Assembly (NCBI GenBank): GCA_003260075.1
Contig: QLIY01000058.1
Span: 1-64,000, forward strand
Reading direction: 5' to 3'
Length of the DNA stretch: 64,000 nt
DNA from: Phallusia mammillata
Taxonomy: Eukaryota > Chordata > Ascidiacea > Phlebobranchia > Ascidiidae
The number at the start of each line of letters is the position of its first letter. The stretch's first letter is position 1. Made by a program: the position numbers and the translations under genes. The notes beneath the pieces are model-generated. The model ran no database searches and was not told the DNA's origin. It saw only the letters and a list, made by a program, of their open reading frames with translations. Shown here in pieces: positions 47,296 through 60,200 of this stretch.

Positions 47296-48729
47296 TTAGT
47301 TGTCCGAGACCACTTCAATAAGTCGCGGCTTTTTTCGGGCAGGTTCACTCGCAAAGTCTTCTTTCACTGTGTCAGACTTTATTTCATCTACTTTTACGTC
47401 AATTGTCTCTTTGACAGGAACTATTTCAACCTTCTCTTTGCTCTCATCCAGTTTTGTGTCGCCTGACGAACTGTCGTCGTCCGAGTCATCATCAGAATAA
47501 TCCACCAACCCGACGAGTCCGTTCTTCACAGCCACAGGTTTTGCATCAGCAGCTAGGCTTGATTTCTCGGTGGACTCGATGCCATTTGCATGGTTGGTTT
47601 TTGATTCAGCAGCAAGCCGCTCATTAAGTTTGTCAATGTCAGCTTGTTTTTTCTTTGATTGGTCATTTTCAGAAGGTTTTTCTGCCTCTAAAATGCTGTC
47701 GATGTTGATTTTTGGGGTTTCGGCATCAAATGAGTCTGACTCAGCAGAAAAGTTCATTTCTCCTGAGTCATCCTCGCCATCGTCTTTTTCAAACCACATC
47801 TCCTCGTCCTCATCCATGGCTCTCGCATCCCGACGATATCTATTGTTTCTCCCTCCTCCCTCAGCACCATCAGTCAAGCCCAGTCTGTGATTTTCACGAT
47901 GTTTCTGCTGCTCATAGCGGAGTTTTAATCCACTAAAGGTCTTCACATAATCGATCAATTCCAACTTCTTGTAGTGCTGCTCCACCACATGAGTGATGAG
48001 GGATTTAATGTCCTCGATCCGAATGAACTCGAACATCTCGAGGATCGCAGAATTGATGAGGTTGTATCTTTTGCCCGACTCAAATAAAGCATCTACAACC
48101 GGCTTCATAAGATCTCCTTTGATGATATAGCGGTTGTAAAAATCATCGATGGTGCTGATTATTTTCCTCATAAACCTCAGGGATGCAAGAGCTAGAAAAA
48201 TGTGCTTGGAGTTCAGAAGGACGAGGACTCGTCTGAGAAGATCCTTGTTTAGAATGTAGTTTTTTACATGATACGTATGATGCTCAACTGAAAACGTGAT
48301 GAGGTCGAGAATGAGGCTTAGGAGGTGGGCTGTTTGGTAATCATCCTTGCCTGGCTTCTTTTCATCGGCAGTGTTGGCAAGTAACGGAGCCATTAACACA
48401 TGCATGCAGTTTTTGTAAAAAAAGCCAAGGAATTCAGTCTTCTCATTTTTGTTTGCCATCATGTTCTCGGGATCGAGGAGCACCCGGAGCAATCCAGTGA
48501 GCTGCATCGCACAACTTAATTCCGGATCAGGATCATAGATCATTTGCTCGATGACGAGGTTGAGAAGGAAAAGATCTTCATCTCCGTTGGTGTCTGTGCG
48601 AGCCTCATCCATCTCCTTGTGTGCAAAATCCCGCACCATAGAGGGACTGTGCTCAACCACATGGGCGAACATGTCAATTGCAAGTCGATGGAGTTGGGGG
48701 TCCTCTCCTGCGAGCAAGGATTCGACCCC

Positions 48730-48775
<46 letters not shown>

Positions 48776-50606
48776 CTCTCCAAGTTTAATGAAGAACTCA
48801 TCTCTGGGAGCTGGCTGAAGGGTTTGGGATAACGAACAAAGCTCACGAATGAAGCCGGCTACTTCGCGACGCTGGCTGTCGTTCAGATTGTCGTCACGAA
48901 GTTGAGTGAAAAGGGTTTTCAGGAGGTTTTCATCGTCTTGTACCATGTTTACTATTTCAATCTACATTATAAAAACAATATATTTTATCTTGCAATAAAA
49001 TTAGAGCCAGTATTTGCGAAAAAAGCATGATTATGTTTCAACGATTTTGCTCAGAACATTCAAAACCATGCATTGTGTGTCTAAATATAATTTATCTTGC
49101 AATGAAACTTAATATAGATTAACAGGCAGTATAGAGTAATTCAACATTCACTACTTTCAAAATGGTCATTTTTTGGCCCTTTACACTGTTTTACCCCAAT
49201 GATTTTTTATGTGTGTACGTTTAATGCAGCGGAATATTCACTACTTTTAAATCTTGCATTAAACAGTGTGTTTAACAAGCATTTTGTTTGTATAAGTTCA
49301 ATGCGGTAGAATGCATAAAACAACTTACCTTGTTGAAAAATATGAGTGAACTGAGAGTAGAAAGGGTGTTTTCCTCAAACACAGATGGTGTTGGAAGCAC
49401 GACGTCCTGAATGTACTGGAGTCGAAACGTCTGGTGGATTTTCTTTTTCAGATTTGGATTTTCTATGGGCACCACTTCTTTAAAGTTGACTTCTTGTAAC
49501 AAATATTCCCGATGTTTCCTCGGTTCACGCAGAGCTGGGTCGTATTCCAAGCAACCCACAACCTCCATAATGTTGGAATCTTGCAGTAAAACATCGAACA
49601 AACCAGTCCTGTTTAGTAGGAAAATCCCCTTCATGATTTCATAAAGCCGATGCAGGCCATCAGTATTTTCCAAATCCTCGCAGGTTCGGAATAAGGAGAG
49701 AAGTTTTGGAATGTAATCTGACTCCTCGATTGCCCGCACAAGTTGGTCCCGTCGAACGAGGGACGATAAAGCTATAGTGAAAAGTTCTGCAATCTCATCG
49801 AGTTCCCCGAGTTCACAGGCTGGGAGGTTGTATGGGGAAGCAGATTGACGCTGTAACGAGTCGGCGCTGTCATCGAGGCGACTGGATGAGAGCTCGTCGT
49901 CGTCATCACCATCATCAACAACATCCTGAGTAATTTCAACCGAAGGATCTTTGCCTTGCACCTGATAAAAAACAGAAACATGATTTAAAACTACAGACTA
50001 AGCAGTAGAAATAAATATAAAAGTGACTTTAGATATCAGTATTCAGATAATGTATTTATGTGACAAACATGATTCATACAAGTGGCTTCCTGATATTGCC
50101 CTGTGGCAAAAAAAAATAATATTTTTCCACTACAAATATTGTCCATCTCAACTTTACGGGAATGTGATTCTTACTTACATTTTCGTAGAAGACCAAGTAT
50201 TGTTAAAAATGAAAGGTATGATTAAATACATGAGCAGATAAAATGAAAATACATCATCACAACATTCTCTTGGCTTGCGGTAAAAATCTTCCAAGAACAT
50301 AAAACTCACATGGCAAATTTTTTCCCAGATTTCATCACAGCCGGCTCGCTCCTGAAAGCTGAGAGCAAGATCTGTGCTTTCACCTTCCGACCAAACTATG
50401 AGGGTTTCCTGTTGTTTCTGGTATGCTGTATCGGGAAGAATTTGAGATTCTAGCAGGAGAGAGCCGTCCTGCTCAGCTCGAACAATCAGCGTCATGCCCT
50501 TCAGACTTTCTACATATGCTGATGATACATGGCCTGTTCCTCGATCGTCCCATTGTCGTTCATCGTTCAATGTGTACACCTTTACTCTTCGGCGCGTATC
50601 AGCCAT
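47296..50606 (-). CDS. PPP4R3: PPP4R3 (SMEK), protein phosphatase 4 regulatory subunit 3
   Basis: Three exons: 50606-50310, 49961-49329 and 48961-47296. The N-terminal EVH1/RanBD-like domain starts [20 protein letters not shown], matching human [20 protein letters not shown], which is why I prefer this ATG over the upstream in-frame one at 50621. Next come [15 protein letters not shown] and the ARM-like SMK1 block ([60 protein letters not shown]). The third exon has [38 protein letters not shown] and [18 protein letters not shown], then an acidic tail with [16 protein letters not shown] and a basic KKPRL near the end. The subunit targets PP4 to nuclear substrates in DNA repair and development. 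A 44-base G run (48732-48775) interrupts exon 3; the Pro run it encodes is artificial and a few conserved residues are missing there. RPP38 ends 38 bp upstream. Confidence 0.95.
48732..48775. other. PPP4R3: 44-base G run inside PPP4R3 exon 3, probable sequence gap
   Basis: On the coding strand the reading frame upstream ends DEFFIKLGE and the one downstream resumes [16 protein letters not shown]. Human PPP4R3 has only about five residues (MGILP region) more between the corresponding points. The run length is not a multiple of three and puts the two halves in different frames. It therefore cannot be translated as given. Confidence 0.75.
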
Positions 50607-50644
50607 TTCAAGGTGCACCATTCACTTGATTCTGTTTTAGTGGT
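50607..50644 (-). promoter_or_regulatory. 38-bp RPP38-PPP4R3 intercistronic segment with candidate trans-splice acceptor
   Basis: On the minus strand the RPP38 stop (50647-50645) is followed by ACCACTAAAACAG, with an AG at 50633-50632, and then 25 bases to the PPP4R3 ATG at 50606. There is no room for a normal terminator and promoter. Ciona is known to use spliced-leader trans-splicing and operons with very short spacers, so the AG is a plausible acceptor. This reading is inferred. Confidence 0.5.
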
Positions 50645-52944
50645 TTAGTTTTTCGTGGAGCTGCTTCTGTTTACACAAATCTTCGTTGGAACAAACAATT
50701 GCGAGTCTTCAGTGTTTTGACGCTTGTTCGTTTTTACTGTACCCGATTTATTGATACATTTTAGGTCCCAAGGCAAAGTGATAGGTTCTAATCGACCACA
50801 AATGTTTTCTATCAGTTCCTGAAGTAAACTGTTACTGGGATTTCTAACAAATCCAACAGTCGAGGCTCTTTTAAGGTCGAGCAACTTGCAGAGATGGTTG
50901 CTTAAATCAGGAACGCAGCCTGCTTTGATATTGTGGGTGGATGAGAGCAACAGAATATGGTTGATAGCATTCAACGGTTTGATCGAACGACAACAAAGTA
51001 CCAGGGAAAGCTCGTTTCGTTCCAAACCCTTGGTAACTTCACGAATTCCAAACACTACTTGCTTTCTGAAACAAAACAAAATAGGTTTGCTGGCTTAAAA
51101 ATGTTTGTTCAGTGGAAAATTCCTTATAGACGTGAGGATTGAATGCCTTGATATTTCCTATTATTTAGAAGCAATAAACATAAATTTGAGAGCTGAGTCT
51201 ACTGTACATGAACAACTGTGTGGGATTTAAAATTGCTACAAGAGCAAATTTCACACAAACAGATGGTTCACACCATGCTAGAACTTCACATTTCTGCTGC
51301 GCTCCTTTTTAATTATCATTTTTAGGAAACCCTTATTTCACACTTTTTATCCATCTTTTATGTGACTCCAGTGGCAAATTGTTTGTGTAAATACTAGGAT
51401 ATTTGTATTAAAATGAATAAAAGTGTCTGGTATATTGACATAAATTAAGTATTACAGTAAATTATAATCATATTGTATTGGTATCAAACCTCTATAACAG
51501 GGGTGGGCAACCTTTGTTACTGTAGGGCCAATTATAAATGTCAAAATTGGATCGAGGGCCGCACATGTTCATCACACAAAGTGATTTTGCTTTGTTTCTT
51601 ACCAAATATGCTTAACTGCAAGTATAATTCGTATTTGATTCTAGCCACATTTTGTCAGATCGCAGAAAACTAGCATCAGGCGCATTAATCAGCTCAAAAA
51701 CATGTACTAATTGGACTCGCTTGCCAGTACTTTTAAAATCCAAGCGTCTCTGCGGGCCGCACCAGCTTTAATGAAGGGCCCGCGGCCACAGGTTGCCCAC
51801 CCCTGCTTTATAACATCTCAAAAGGCAAGTTTGGGTATTACACAGCTGACAATGCAGCAATCATCTGAAGTTGCAGGAATAATGCATGTTGGGGTTTTTG
51901 CACGATGCAACAAACAGCAAACCTTATTCACCCCTGGACAGCAAAATATCATAACAACGTGATTCATTTCCCCAGCTATGTAAACATTGGATGAAACACA
52001 TCAGAAGAGAAAGTGTTACTTCATGTCACATGTTTATATCAGCATGTCGCTTTCCAAATGCCGACTTGCTATACATAGGTATAAACATAAATGATAACAT
52101 CTGTGTAACACTACAACTAACAAAAGCCATGTCAGAGCATCACAGCTTTAAACGTTGATTTGCCTTGATGCCAATCAGTGACTAAGCAATGCTTTAAGGC
52201 GAGACACAGTTGCATCAAGCAAAAAATAACATAGTTGTCGTTTATCAGCCAAAAAGTGACAAAAAGGCAGATACCAATAATCGTTAATATGTCGAATATC
52301 GGTCTATCCCTAATGAGAACATAAACCTGGACACTTTTTTTAGGTTTGGCAGTTTATGCTGTAATAGTTTTTGCGTGGTATCTATTGGTGGTCTATTTTT
52401 TGGTATAAACTCACCCCAATATATCTTTCAGTTGACTGATCACTGGTTTATCAGTAGCGCCACTTTCTAAAAGAGTTTTCTCGTTACAGATTGGCGTAAA
52501 AAATCTGTAAATCGTACAGAATGTTATTAAAAAAGGGTTAAAATATATTTCTCCTAAAACAAAAAAAATATCCTCAATAATTAAAAAACACAATTGATGA
52601 GATTGTGGCAATGAGACGACAGTATGTATTGACTAAATCTTTTGGTTATCATAACAGTATACACTACTGAAAAAAGAATTTTGTGTAATTTCATATCGGT
52701 TTATGTAATTGGCAAACAATCATTTTGTTTACTTGATTATATAGAACAGTTTACCAACACTTAAAAGTAACAAAAATCTATAAAACAAGCTTAATAAATG
52801 ATCTAATATCTTTACCACAATTTTATTGTAAAATAACCAAAAATCAAACTCCCAAAATTAAAGTAAGTTTAATAACACAATACATAAACATACTTGTTGG
52901 TCTCAGATAGAATGTAAGGAGCAGTTCCCTTGTGGAGTTGGGGC
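50645..52944 (-). CDS. RPP38: RPP38-like RNase P/MRP protein subunit (L7Ae family), 5' end unresolved
   Basis: The last exon (51065-50645) carries an L7Ae/L30e-like domain: GKQVVFGIREVTKGLERNEL, SLVLCCRSIKPLNAINHILL and CVPDLSNHLCKLL. Human RPP38 has KQLAIGVNEVTRALERRELL, LVLVCKSVKP and CQVPRLSERI in the same order. Exon 52504-52415 joins to it in frame (GG then A), adding FFTPICNEKTLLESGATDKP to KDILG. Exon 52944-52894 (PQLHKGTAPYILSETNK) joins that one in frame and resembles the human NNPYIIRWSALES region weakly. A start codon exon was not identified; a GTAAGT donor near 53696 is one candidate. RPP38 is a nucleolar protein component of RNase P and RNase MRP that binds kink-turn RNA. A hAT MITE (51498-51805) sits in the last intron. 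Confidence 0.75.
51498..51805. mobile_element. hAT-type MITE, GGGCCGCA family, 308 bp
   Basis: The ends CAGGGGTGGGCAACC and GGTTGCCCACCCCTG are a perfect 15-bp inverted repeat. The flanks CTCTATAA and CTTTATAA match at 7 of 8 positions. Internal GAGGGCCGCAC and GCGGGCCGCACC blocks relate it to 32248-32429 and 12866-13226. Confidence 0.85.
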
Positions 52945-52999
52945 CTGAGAGAAATTATAAAAGAGTTTAAGGAAAGCAAAATGTGAAATGATCGCTATC

Positions 53000-55900
53000 A
53001 GAAGGTCTTTGGCTGAACAATGTGTGCATTAAAGTAAGGAGAAAATGCAAGCAGCTTCAGGGAGCAGTGAGGTAGTAATTACATTATGCAATACTTGGTT
53101 TGGGTAGGTCATGCACTTTGAGAAAATCGATGTCTACAAATGACAAAGTTTAAAAGGTAAGTTGTTAATTTACATTAAGTTGTTAATTGTTTCAAATTGA
53201 CCAAGTTGATTATACTGGAAACTTGACTGCAAAACATTTCTCCGTTTTTTTTAGAATCAGCAACATGGCAGATATTTGTAAATCTATATTCTATGTTGAA
53301 AATAAAGTGGAGCGGCTATGCTGAGGATTGTCTAAATTCAGTATATATATAAGTATTTGCCAAGAACGGATGGTGTAGAATACAAATCTTTTTAAACTAA
53401 AAATATGTATTTAAACTGCATGACAATGTTTGCTTTACAACTTTTATTACACTGCATAACTATGGATGTATTTTTATAATTCATGTCATTCAAATGCCAT
53501 GATTATGTACTTAAGACACACAGACATGGACTTTTTTACAGCAGACTTGATAAGAGTAAACATTTTACAACACCACACCTACTGTAAGAAAGTTAATTTT
53601 AAATTTGTTTATGGAATTCAATAGAAAATGTTACACATAATGAGTTACAGCCAATTGGAGCAATCAGCTAGTTTGTAGTCGAAGTGAAAAACAACTTACT
53701 TGTATAAATATGCTGGCCCCAAAAAATTGCTGTAAAACTTTATCATTTTCACTTGGAGTTTTCTTACTATTAGTTTTGTTAGGTTTTAGAAATTCGCATC
53801 AAGTTTTAAACTTACCAGGAGATAAGATAGGGATGAAGCAAAGAGCTTTTCAACACAACTTTGTGCTCACGTTGCTTGATTGCTCCTACTGTGCCGCTCT
53901 TGGACATATCGAAACCATTTTACTCTATGTTTAACTCATACAATACCCCTGCAATGCAACATAAAGATGTAAACACATGTTGTGTTAAATTGTACAACAA
54001 CAATTAAAAAACTATTACAATGACTTGGACCAACTTTATTAGACTAAATGCCATTTTCACTTATTTCTGTAATGCCTAAGTGCAAAAGAAAAGATTACAA
54101 AAGCACTTCGCTGGAGCAACTAACCATAAAATCCTGTTGTTTCATTTTTGAACTAATACACTATTAAGTTCTGCTATTTTTTTACACACCTTAAGCAGAC
54201 AGGAGATTTTAAAGTGTGTTTTATGCAATAATTAAATAGTAGGTTATGCTAATATAGCTGACAAAAGGGTTGTTAGCAAACATTGTTGGACTTAAACTAC
54301 CAATAACAGTCGGACAAATTTAAAATTAGCACCAAGAGAACATGAGTAATTGGCCGATAGTTAGGAGAAACGCTTGTGAAAATAAATATTACTGCCAGAA
54401 ATGATATATTTATACCAGAGTTATTGATTAGAAAAATACAAGTGGCATATGTGCACATAGCTTTAAATCATTCAAAAACTGCAATGGTAATACAATGGAA
54501 ATTTAAGCAGAGCTGTATGGTGCAGTTTAAAACAATACAATACACAATATGGAGGACGTTAAGTTATATCAATAACTTTTTAGTTAAACATCACCCAAAC
54601 CATGAAAGACAGTCAAGACCAGCCATTTGCTAAATATATGAATATTTTTTCATGTGACTAAGCCAGGCCACATTTATCATCTCAAAACTTTTTATACATT
54701 TCCCTTTGTGACCAAACAAGTATTTTAAATAACAACATAAACTTGACTGGCATTCGGCCCGAAGCTATCTGTAAAAATGTAAATAGTTGGATAACTTTAC
54801 ATGGCAACCATCAGAAGTTTGTAGGCAATTAATGTCCATGAATATTGCTTAATAAAGAAGAGTTTTTACATATCTGATTCATAAAAATTATAGAAATAAA
54901 ATTTTAAATGAAATTATTGTTTAAACAACACTATAGTAGCCAGAACAAGGATCTAAAGAATATATCTTAAAATGTTTATTCAGTTTTATACAGTAGTTTT
55001 AAATAGGAGTTTTTTACACTCCAGTAAAGTGAAATCATCATTTTTCAACAATGTGTAAAAACAGATTTCTAAGTGGACGTAACTGTACATTATAACTTGA
55101 ATTCTTGAATTTTAAACATAAGTTTTATTGCTACTTTAACATGAGGTTCTGTCAACTTATAATTTACCACAGAACGTTTGTGTTGCAAATGTAATAACTT
55201 GATATATTTTGTCCACAAGCTTAAAAACTCAATATTGTTAAGTTTTTAACACTGTTTTTCGTTTATACGGTCAGTAATAGATTCTTTTTCAATGTTGCAA
55301 GACAACAATTTTAAAAGCCATTTATTTACAATTTTAACACATTTTGATGTGTTTTAACTTTAAATAATTATAACACAATTTATATTTTAAAGTAACACAA
55401 CAAAACTTATGAAGTTTGCAAAATAGAATACAAATTACGCAACATTAAAAAAAGTTTTTTTTGGTTTGGATCATGGCCAACTTAAAGTTAAATTTCTTTA
55501 ATGCGGAACAACATGAAATGTATCATGAAGTAAAAGACAGAAATACCAAACAATTCTACTGACTTTCGGATTATATCTAGAGGCCTAAAGTCAGTAAAAA
55601 CGGATTGAAAGTCGTTTTGTGCCAAAAAACGATTTTCTTGAAAAACGCTCTGAACTGAACGTGAGAAGAAATAAATCGACGATAAAATAATTCACAACGG
55701 TTCGAAAATACGCGAGAAGAAAAAATACTTTTTTGTCTGATTTCTATTAACTACAATTTTATGGAAGCAAAGCATTACATGTTCTTTGGCTTTCTGTATT
55801 TAGTTGTAGCGTTTAATTCCACACTCGTTTGTGAAAAAGTAGTTCAGAAGTTGACAAAATGGGCAAATTAATGCATGTTAAATAGTTACGATGGTTTGCC

Positions 55901-56700
55901 TGTTAGGTACACATTTTCTCTGGATGTGCCCTCTAGTTCCAGAAAAACTGGTTGCCATCTTTGAATAAGATTATTATCTAGACTAGAGTACTTAAAACCG
56001 CAAGTCGTGTTTATTATGCGAAATGAATGCTTTATCTCGTTGCTTTTTGCATGCAGGAATAACAGGCAGTTGCAGAACCAATAAGCGAGTTATTTTCCTG
56101 CAGACCGGCTTAGTTCGGCTTCAGACGTAAAGTATTCAGATTGATACACCAGTGTTGACCTCCACTTTTTATGTTTCATTGAGTTCATCAGGATATTTTT
56201 GTGTGTGTTTTGGTGCAATGGTCGCATTATTAGAAATTTGTCTTGCAAAGTACGCCATTATCCTGATGAAGGCGTATTGTATGGGACGTCGAAACGTCGA
56301 TTTCTTATCACAAAAATTGCTGGAAGAGCAATATTCGTTTATGCATTATGCCTGGCAGCGATAACTTATTTACAAAGTTCTAACGTTAGATAGATGTTTA
56401 CGGCTTGGTGATTGTTTTTCTGCAATGCGTCTCAATTTGTTCCAAGTGAAATACTCCCCTTGGCTCTAATGAACTGCTTACATCTTTGCACACGACTTTT
56501 TGCATTTTAATCAAAAACATAGCTGCCAGAGAGCTTATGTATACAGAATACACCAGTTCAACAATCACTGCTGTCATCATCAGTGCAGGCGTATTATTTT
56601 TTGTATTTACCGTGTAGTTTTTGTGACACAACGCTATTGCGTGCTGTCTTTTTTTTTCAGGCACAATTGATCTTTCTGTCTCAGTGTCTCAGTTCACACA
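53000..56700. other. Gene-poor AT-rich region
   Basis: About 3.7 kb between RPP38 exons and the KDM3 gene. I see no exon with homology. The frame at 53710-53934 (+) starts with a hydrophobic stretch and shows no homologue. The segment probably includes the RPP38 5' end and promoter. A hammerhead-like motif lies at 56260-56301. Confidence 0.4.
56260..56301 (+). ncRNA. Second hammerhead ribozyme-like motif
   Basis: The core is CTGATGA (56263-56269) and GAAA (56291-56294). Helix II pairs GGCG (56271-56274) with CGTC (56287-56290), with one G-U. Helix III is AC/GT, followed by C56298, giving the optimal GUC cleavage triplet. Helix I has three pairs (A60-T301, T61-A300, C62-G99, in 56xxx numbering). 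Like the motif at 30702 it has one extra base (A56270) after the core. Helix I is short, so support is weaker than for the other copy. Confidence 0.4.
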
Positions 56701-56800
56701 CAAAAAAACTCGGCGTAAAAGCTTATAATTTTTTGTTGTACTCGTAAAATCGTCGGTGTTTGGGAAAAAGGGAGGGCGCGCGCGAAATTGGGGGGTATGT

Positions 56801-56860
56801 ACAGCGCCACGGTCTATCGCACAGCGCCACGGTCTGTCACACACCGTCACGGTCAGCTGC
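56801..56860. repeat. Three tandem 20-bp units
   Basis: The units ACAGCGCCACGGTCTATCGC, ACAGCGCCACGGTCTGTCAC and ACACCGTCACGGTCAGCTGC follow each other directly. They are GC-rich against an AT-rich background. They lie between the KDM3 3' end and the gene-poor region. No function was recognised. Confidence 0.75.
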
Positions 56861-57011
56861 AGAAGGAAAATAACGCAAGGGAACAAAAAAAGACAAAAAA
56901 AACGCAAAGAGGTAAAAATGAACGGATGCGGCTCGCACAGTTGATGGGAAATTGAGCTGGAATGATGTATCACACAACACTATAGTTGTATTAGGGGGGA
57001 GTGAGTTGCCA

Positions 57012-57060
<49 letters not shown>
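57012..57060. other. 49-base G run, probable sequence gap
   Basis: A pure G tract downstream of the KDM3 stop codon. It is interpreted as an assembly gap like the others; the poly-Gly frame at 56952-57212 is an artefact. Confidence 0.55.
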
Positions 57061-57061
<1 letters not shown>

Positions 57062-57246
57062 GTTGATAGTTCTATTTCATTTCGGGAATTCCCCCTTGGG
57101 CAACCTTGGGTTTAAAGGCACCAGCGCCATCCAGTGTTCGAATGTTTGGCTCCGACGGAATATTTCCTCATCACGGCGATTGAAAGGTCTGCTCCGGGTG
57201 ATGCAGATCTGAAGTTGGGATCACTTGAATGTGGTGGAGGAGATCT

Positions 57247-60200
57247 TCATCCCTGAGGAGGAGTGGATGAGGAGGATAACTTGCTCTTCTCCCACTCTGC
57301 TCCTCCCACTCCTCCTCCGCTGGCTGAGTGCCAGCTTAGAGAGGAGACAACCTCTTTCATGGCATGATAGATGATGTTCTTCAGTTGCAGCTTGTCCTCG
57401 TGATTTGAGTGAGCGGATGAAAGATGTCGAAACTCCTCCATGAGTTTGTAACATTTGTCGACATGCTCCGGAGAAACAAAGTCCTCTGCTACTTTGATGC
57501 AGCTGTGGAGGTTGAAAACCTGGAAGCAAAAAGCAAAGATGTCAAAAAGCTGCATAAAGTTTTAAACATGTAAGTGTGATAAAATCATTGGCTGTTTCAG
57601 AACACAAAGCACGGTTCTGAAGAGTTTGAGCAAGCCAGTATTTGAAAGTAAGACATCGTTCGTTCGCATAAAAACAGCTTTTAGAAACCACGGTGCCTAA
57701 ATTTTCCAAACTCCAACTCAATTTCTAAGACAATGCTTTCCCAATCGAGGCAAATTATGTGTGTCATTAGCATCAATTACCACAAAAATCAAATGATCAA
57801 TTTCCACAAAGGAAATGGCATGAAAAACATCATATTGAGGCAGACTTATTACCTGGTGAGGTGCACCAGCAGGGATAAACACGCTGTCTCCTTCACATTG
57901 AACAATCGGGAATGATTCGACCCCGTACTCGTCTAATAATCGCTTGCGGAGTTTCTTGTCAAGGTAAACTTGCTGGTCATGAATGGGGTCATGGTCGTCC
58001 GATACAATCACACCATTCTCAGCTTTTACCTGCAGCAAAATTAGGGTTGTTACATGAGATGGTGGTAGTAGGCTACTTTGTAATATCCACTGGTGGCAAT
58101 GGCACAGAATTTATTCTTACAGCTGACTTTATTTACTTACACAGAGCACACAAAAAGAGTTACTTTTGAAAATGATTCTGTTTTATTGCAAAGCCAATCT
58201 GTGAAAATTGTAAAAATACATGAATATTTCTATAGGGGGGGGGGACTGACTTTATTTACTTACACAGAGCACACAAAAAGAGTTGCTTTTGAAAATGATT
58301 CTGTTTTAATGCAAAGCCAATCTGTGAAAATTGTAAAAATACATGAATATTTCTATAGATCATGTATAGAAAACTAACAGACTAAACTAACTGGATTTTC
58401 CAAACATTTAAAACCGACAAACATAACAGGATTGATTTAATTACAGTATTGTGTTCTTTCATTGTTTTTTTTCCTATTTATGGATGTAATCATAATCAAT
58501 TGTTGCAGCTTTTCCACAGCTTGTAACATAATACACAGCAGTATTTCTGTTGTGCAGTTTTACCTTTAAAATGAGACTCCTGATTTTATCAGTGTCTGAA
58601 GGGGGGGGGGCTGTAGTTTTTCTTACAGCTTGCATCATAATATACACAGCAGTATTTCTACACCATAGAAAAGTATGTTATGCAGTTTTACCTTTAAAAT
58701 GAGACTCCTGATTTTATCAGTGTCTGAAGCTTTGAAAATATGCCACAGCGCTCCAGGTTTGTGATGCTTCACTCGCTCGATCTGGGAATCATCCACATCT
58801 CCCTCCTTGATTATCTGCAAAATAACAAGAGATTGTGTCAGAAAAACTCATTCTGGGTCAGCAAAATTATGTTCAAATTGTGGTTTTCAAATTTGCAATT
58901 GTACAGAATATTCAGTGCCAAACACATATAACTAACCTAGGACCTGACCTGGTTATTTTTTCAGCCACTTTTACCATTATTTATATTGTTAATTCCAAGT
59001 TAACACAATTATGATCAAGAGTTCTCAGTCTCAACTACATGCAACTTTACTTTGGACGTGATCTATCGACCGGTGGTGGTATTCAGCCAGTTCGCACCGG
59101 TTGTATAGAACCGTCTAACGAAATTTTATGAAATCAGCGAACCGGTTAGCATTACTGGTTACTGTCAATTGACTTTTTGTAACAAACTGAGACTTTTGTC
59201 ATAGAACGGACTGGCAACAAATTTCAATTCCACCACGGCTATCGACCACTTTTAGCCTTATTCATGTTGTTCAGAGCCTTTCCATGTTACAATCTTTCAC
59301 TAAAGCCCCAAATAGTCAATAAATTTAGCATTTTAGTTTTAAACACTGTTGCCACAACCTATGTAATATTCTAACAAAGTTATATCCCCATTGTGCTTAT
59401 GTTGTGATTTTGTGTGTTTCGCTCTCAACGCACCTTGAGCAAAGTTTCTACTGCTCCTTCTGGTTCATCTTTAGGAACTCCAACATACACCATAAGATTG
59501 CAAGCATCGGAAATATCAAGATGAAGGTTCGTCGTTCCCTGGCTCCAATCCTCCTCGGTGACCCAACCTGACCAAGACAAGCATCCAGTTAAACACAAAT
59601 CAACGTGAAACAGTAGGTGCTCAAAACATAAGCGTAACACATGCAAATTATATTTGTCAGACAATCAACTCATATAACAAAAATAGTGTTAATGTACTCT
59701 GTATTAAATCCACACACACAAATTTTCCTGTACAGGCCTGTATTGTACTGTACCGAGCCCTTTAAAGAATTGTAAAAAAATTGTTGGCAGATTGTGCATG
59801 AAGCATAAGCAAGAGACACATGCGAATTATATTTGTGGGACAATCAACTTATAGGCGCAATAAACTAAAAGTGTAAATATACTTTGTTTAAAATCAACCC
59901 ATAAAAATCAGATTTTGGAACAGGACTGTATTGTACTGCACCAAATCAGTGATTAGAATACCTTTCAATATATTATCAAACATTTTTTGGCAGTTTTGGC
60001 ATTAAAACATGGCACACATCAGATGTCAATTTATGAAACATACCAATCAGTTAGTAACAATGTTAAGTGTCATTATGTATTGTCTTCATAAAAAAGACTC
60101 ATGAGCAAGACCTACATGAAGCCAGTGATCATACAACATTGTTCTAATTATGAATTTCTTAGTCTGTATTTCCTTGTTACTGCACATCATAATTTGCTTA

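Noticed and set aside
53710-53934. 75-aa plus-strand frame with hydrophobic N-terminus
   Set aside because: No homology and no supporting exon structure; the AT-rich region yields such frames by chance.
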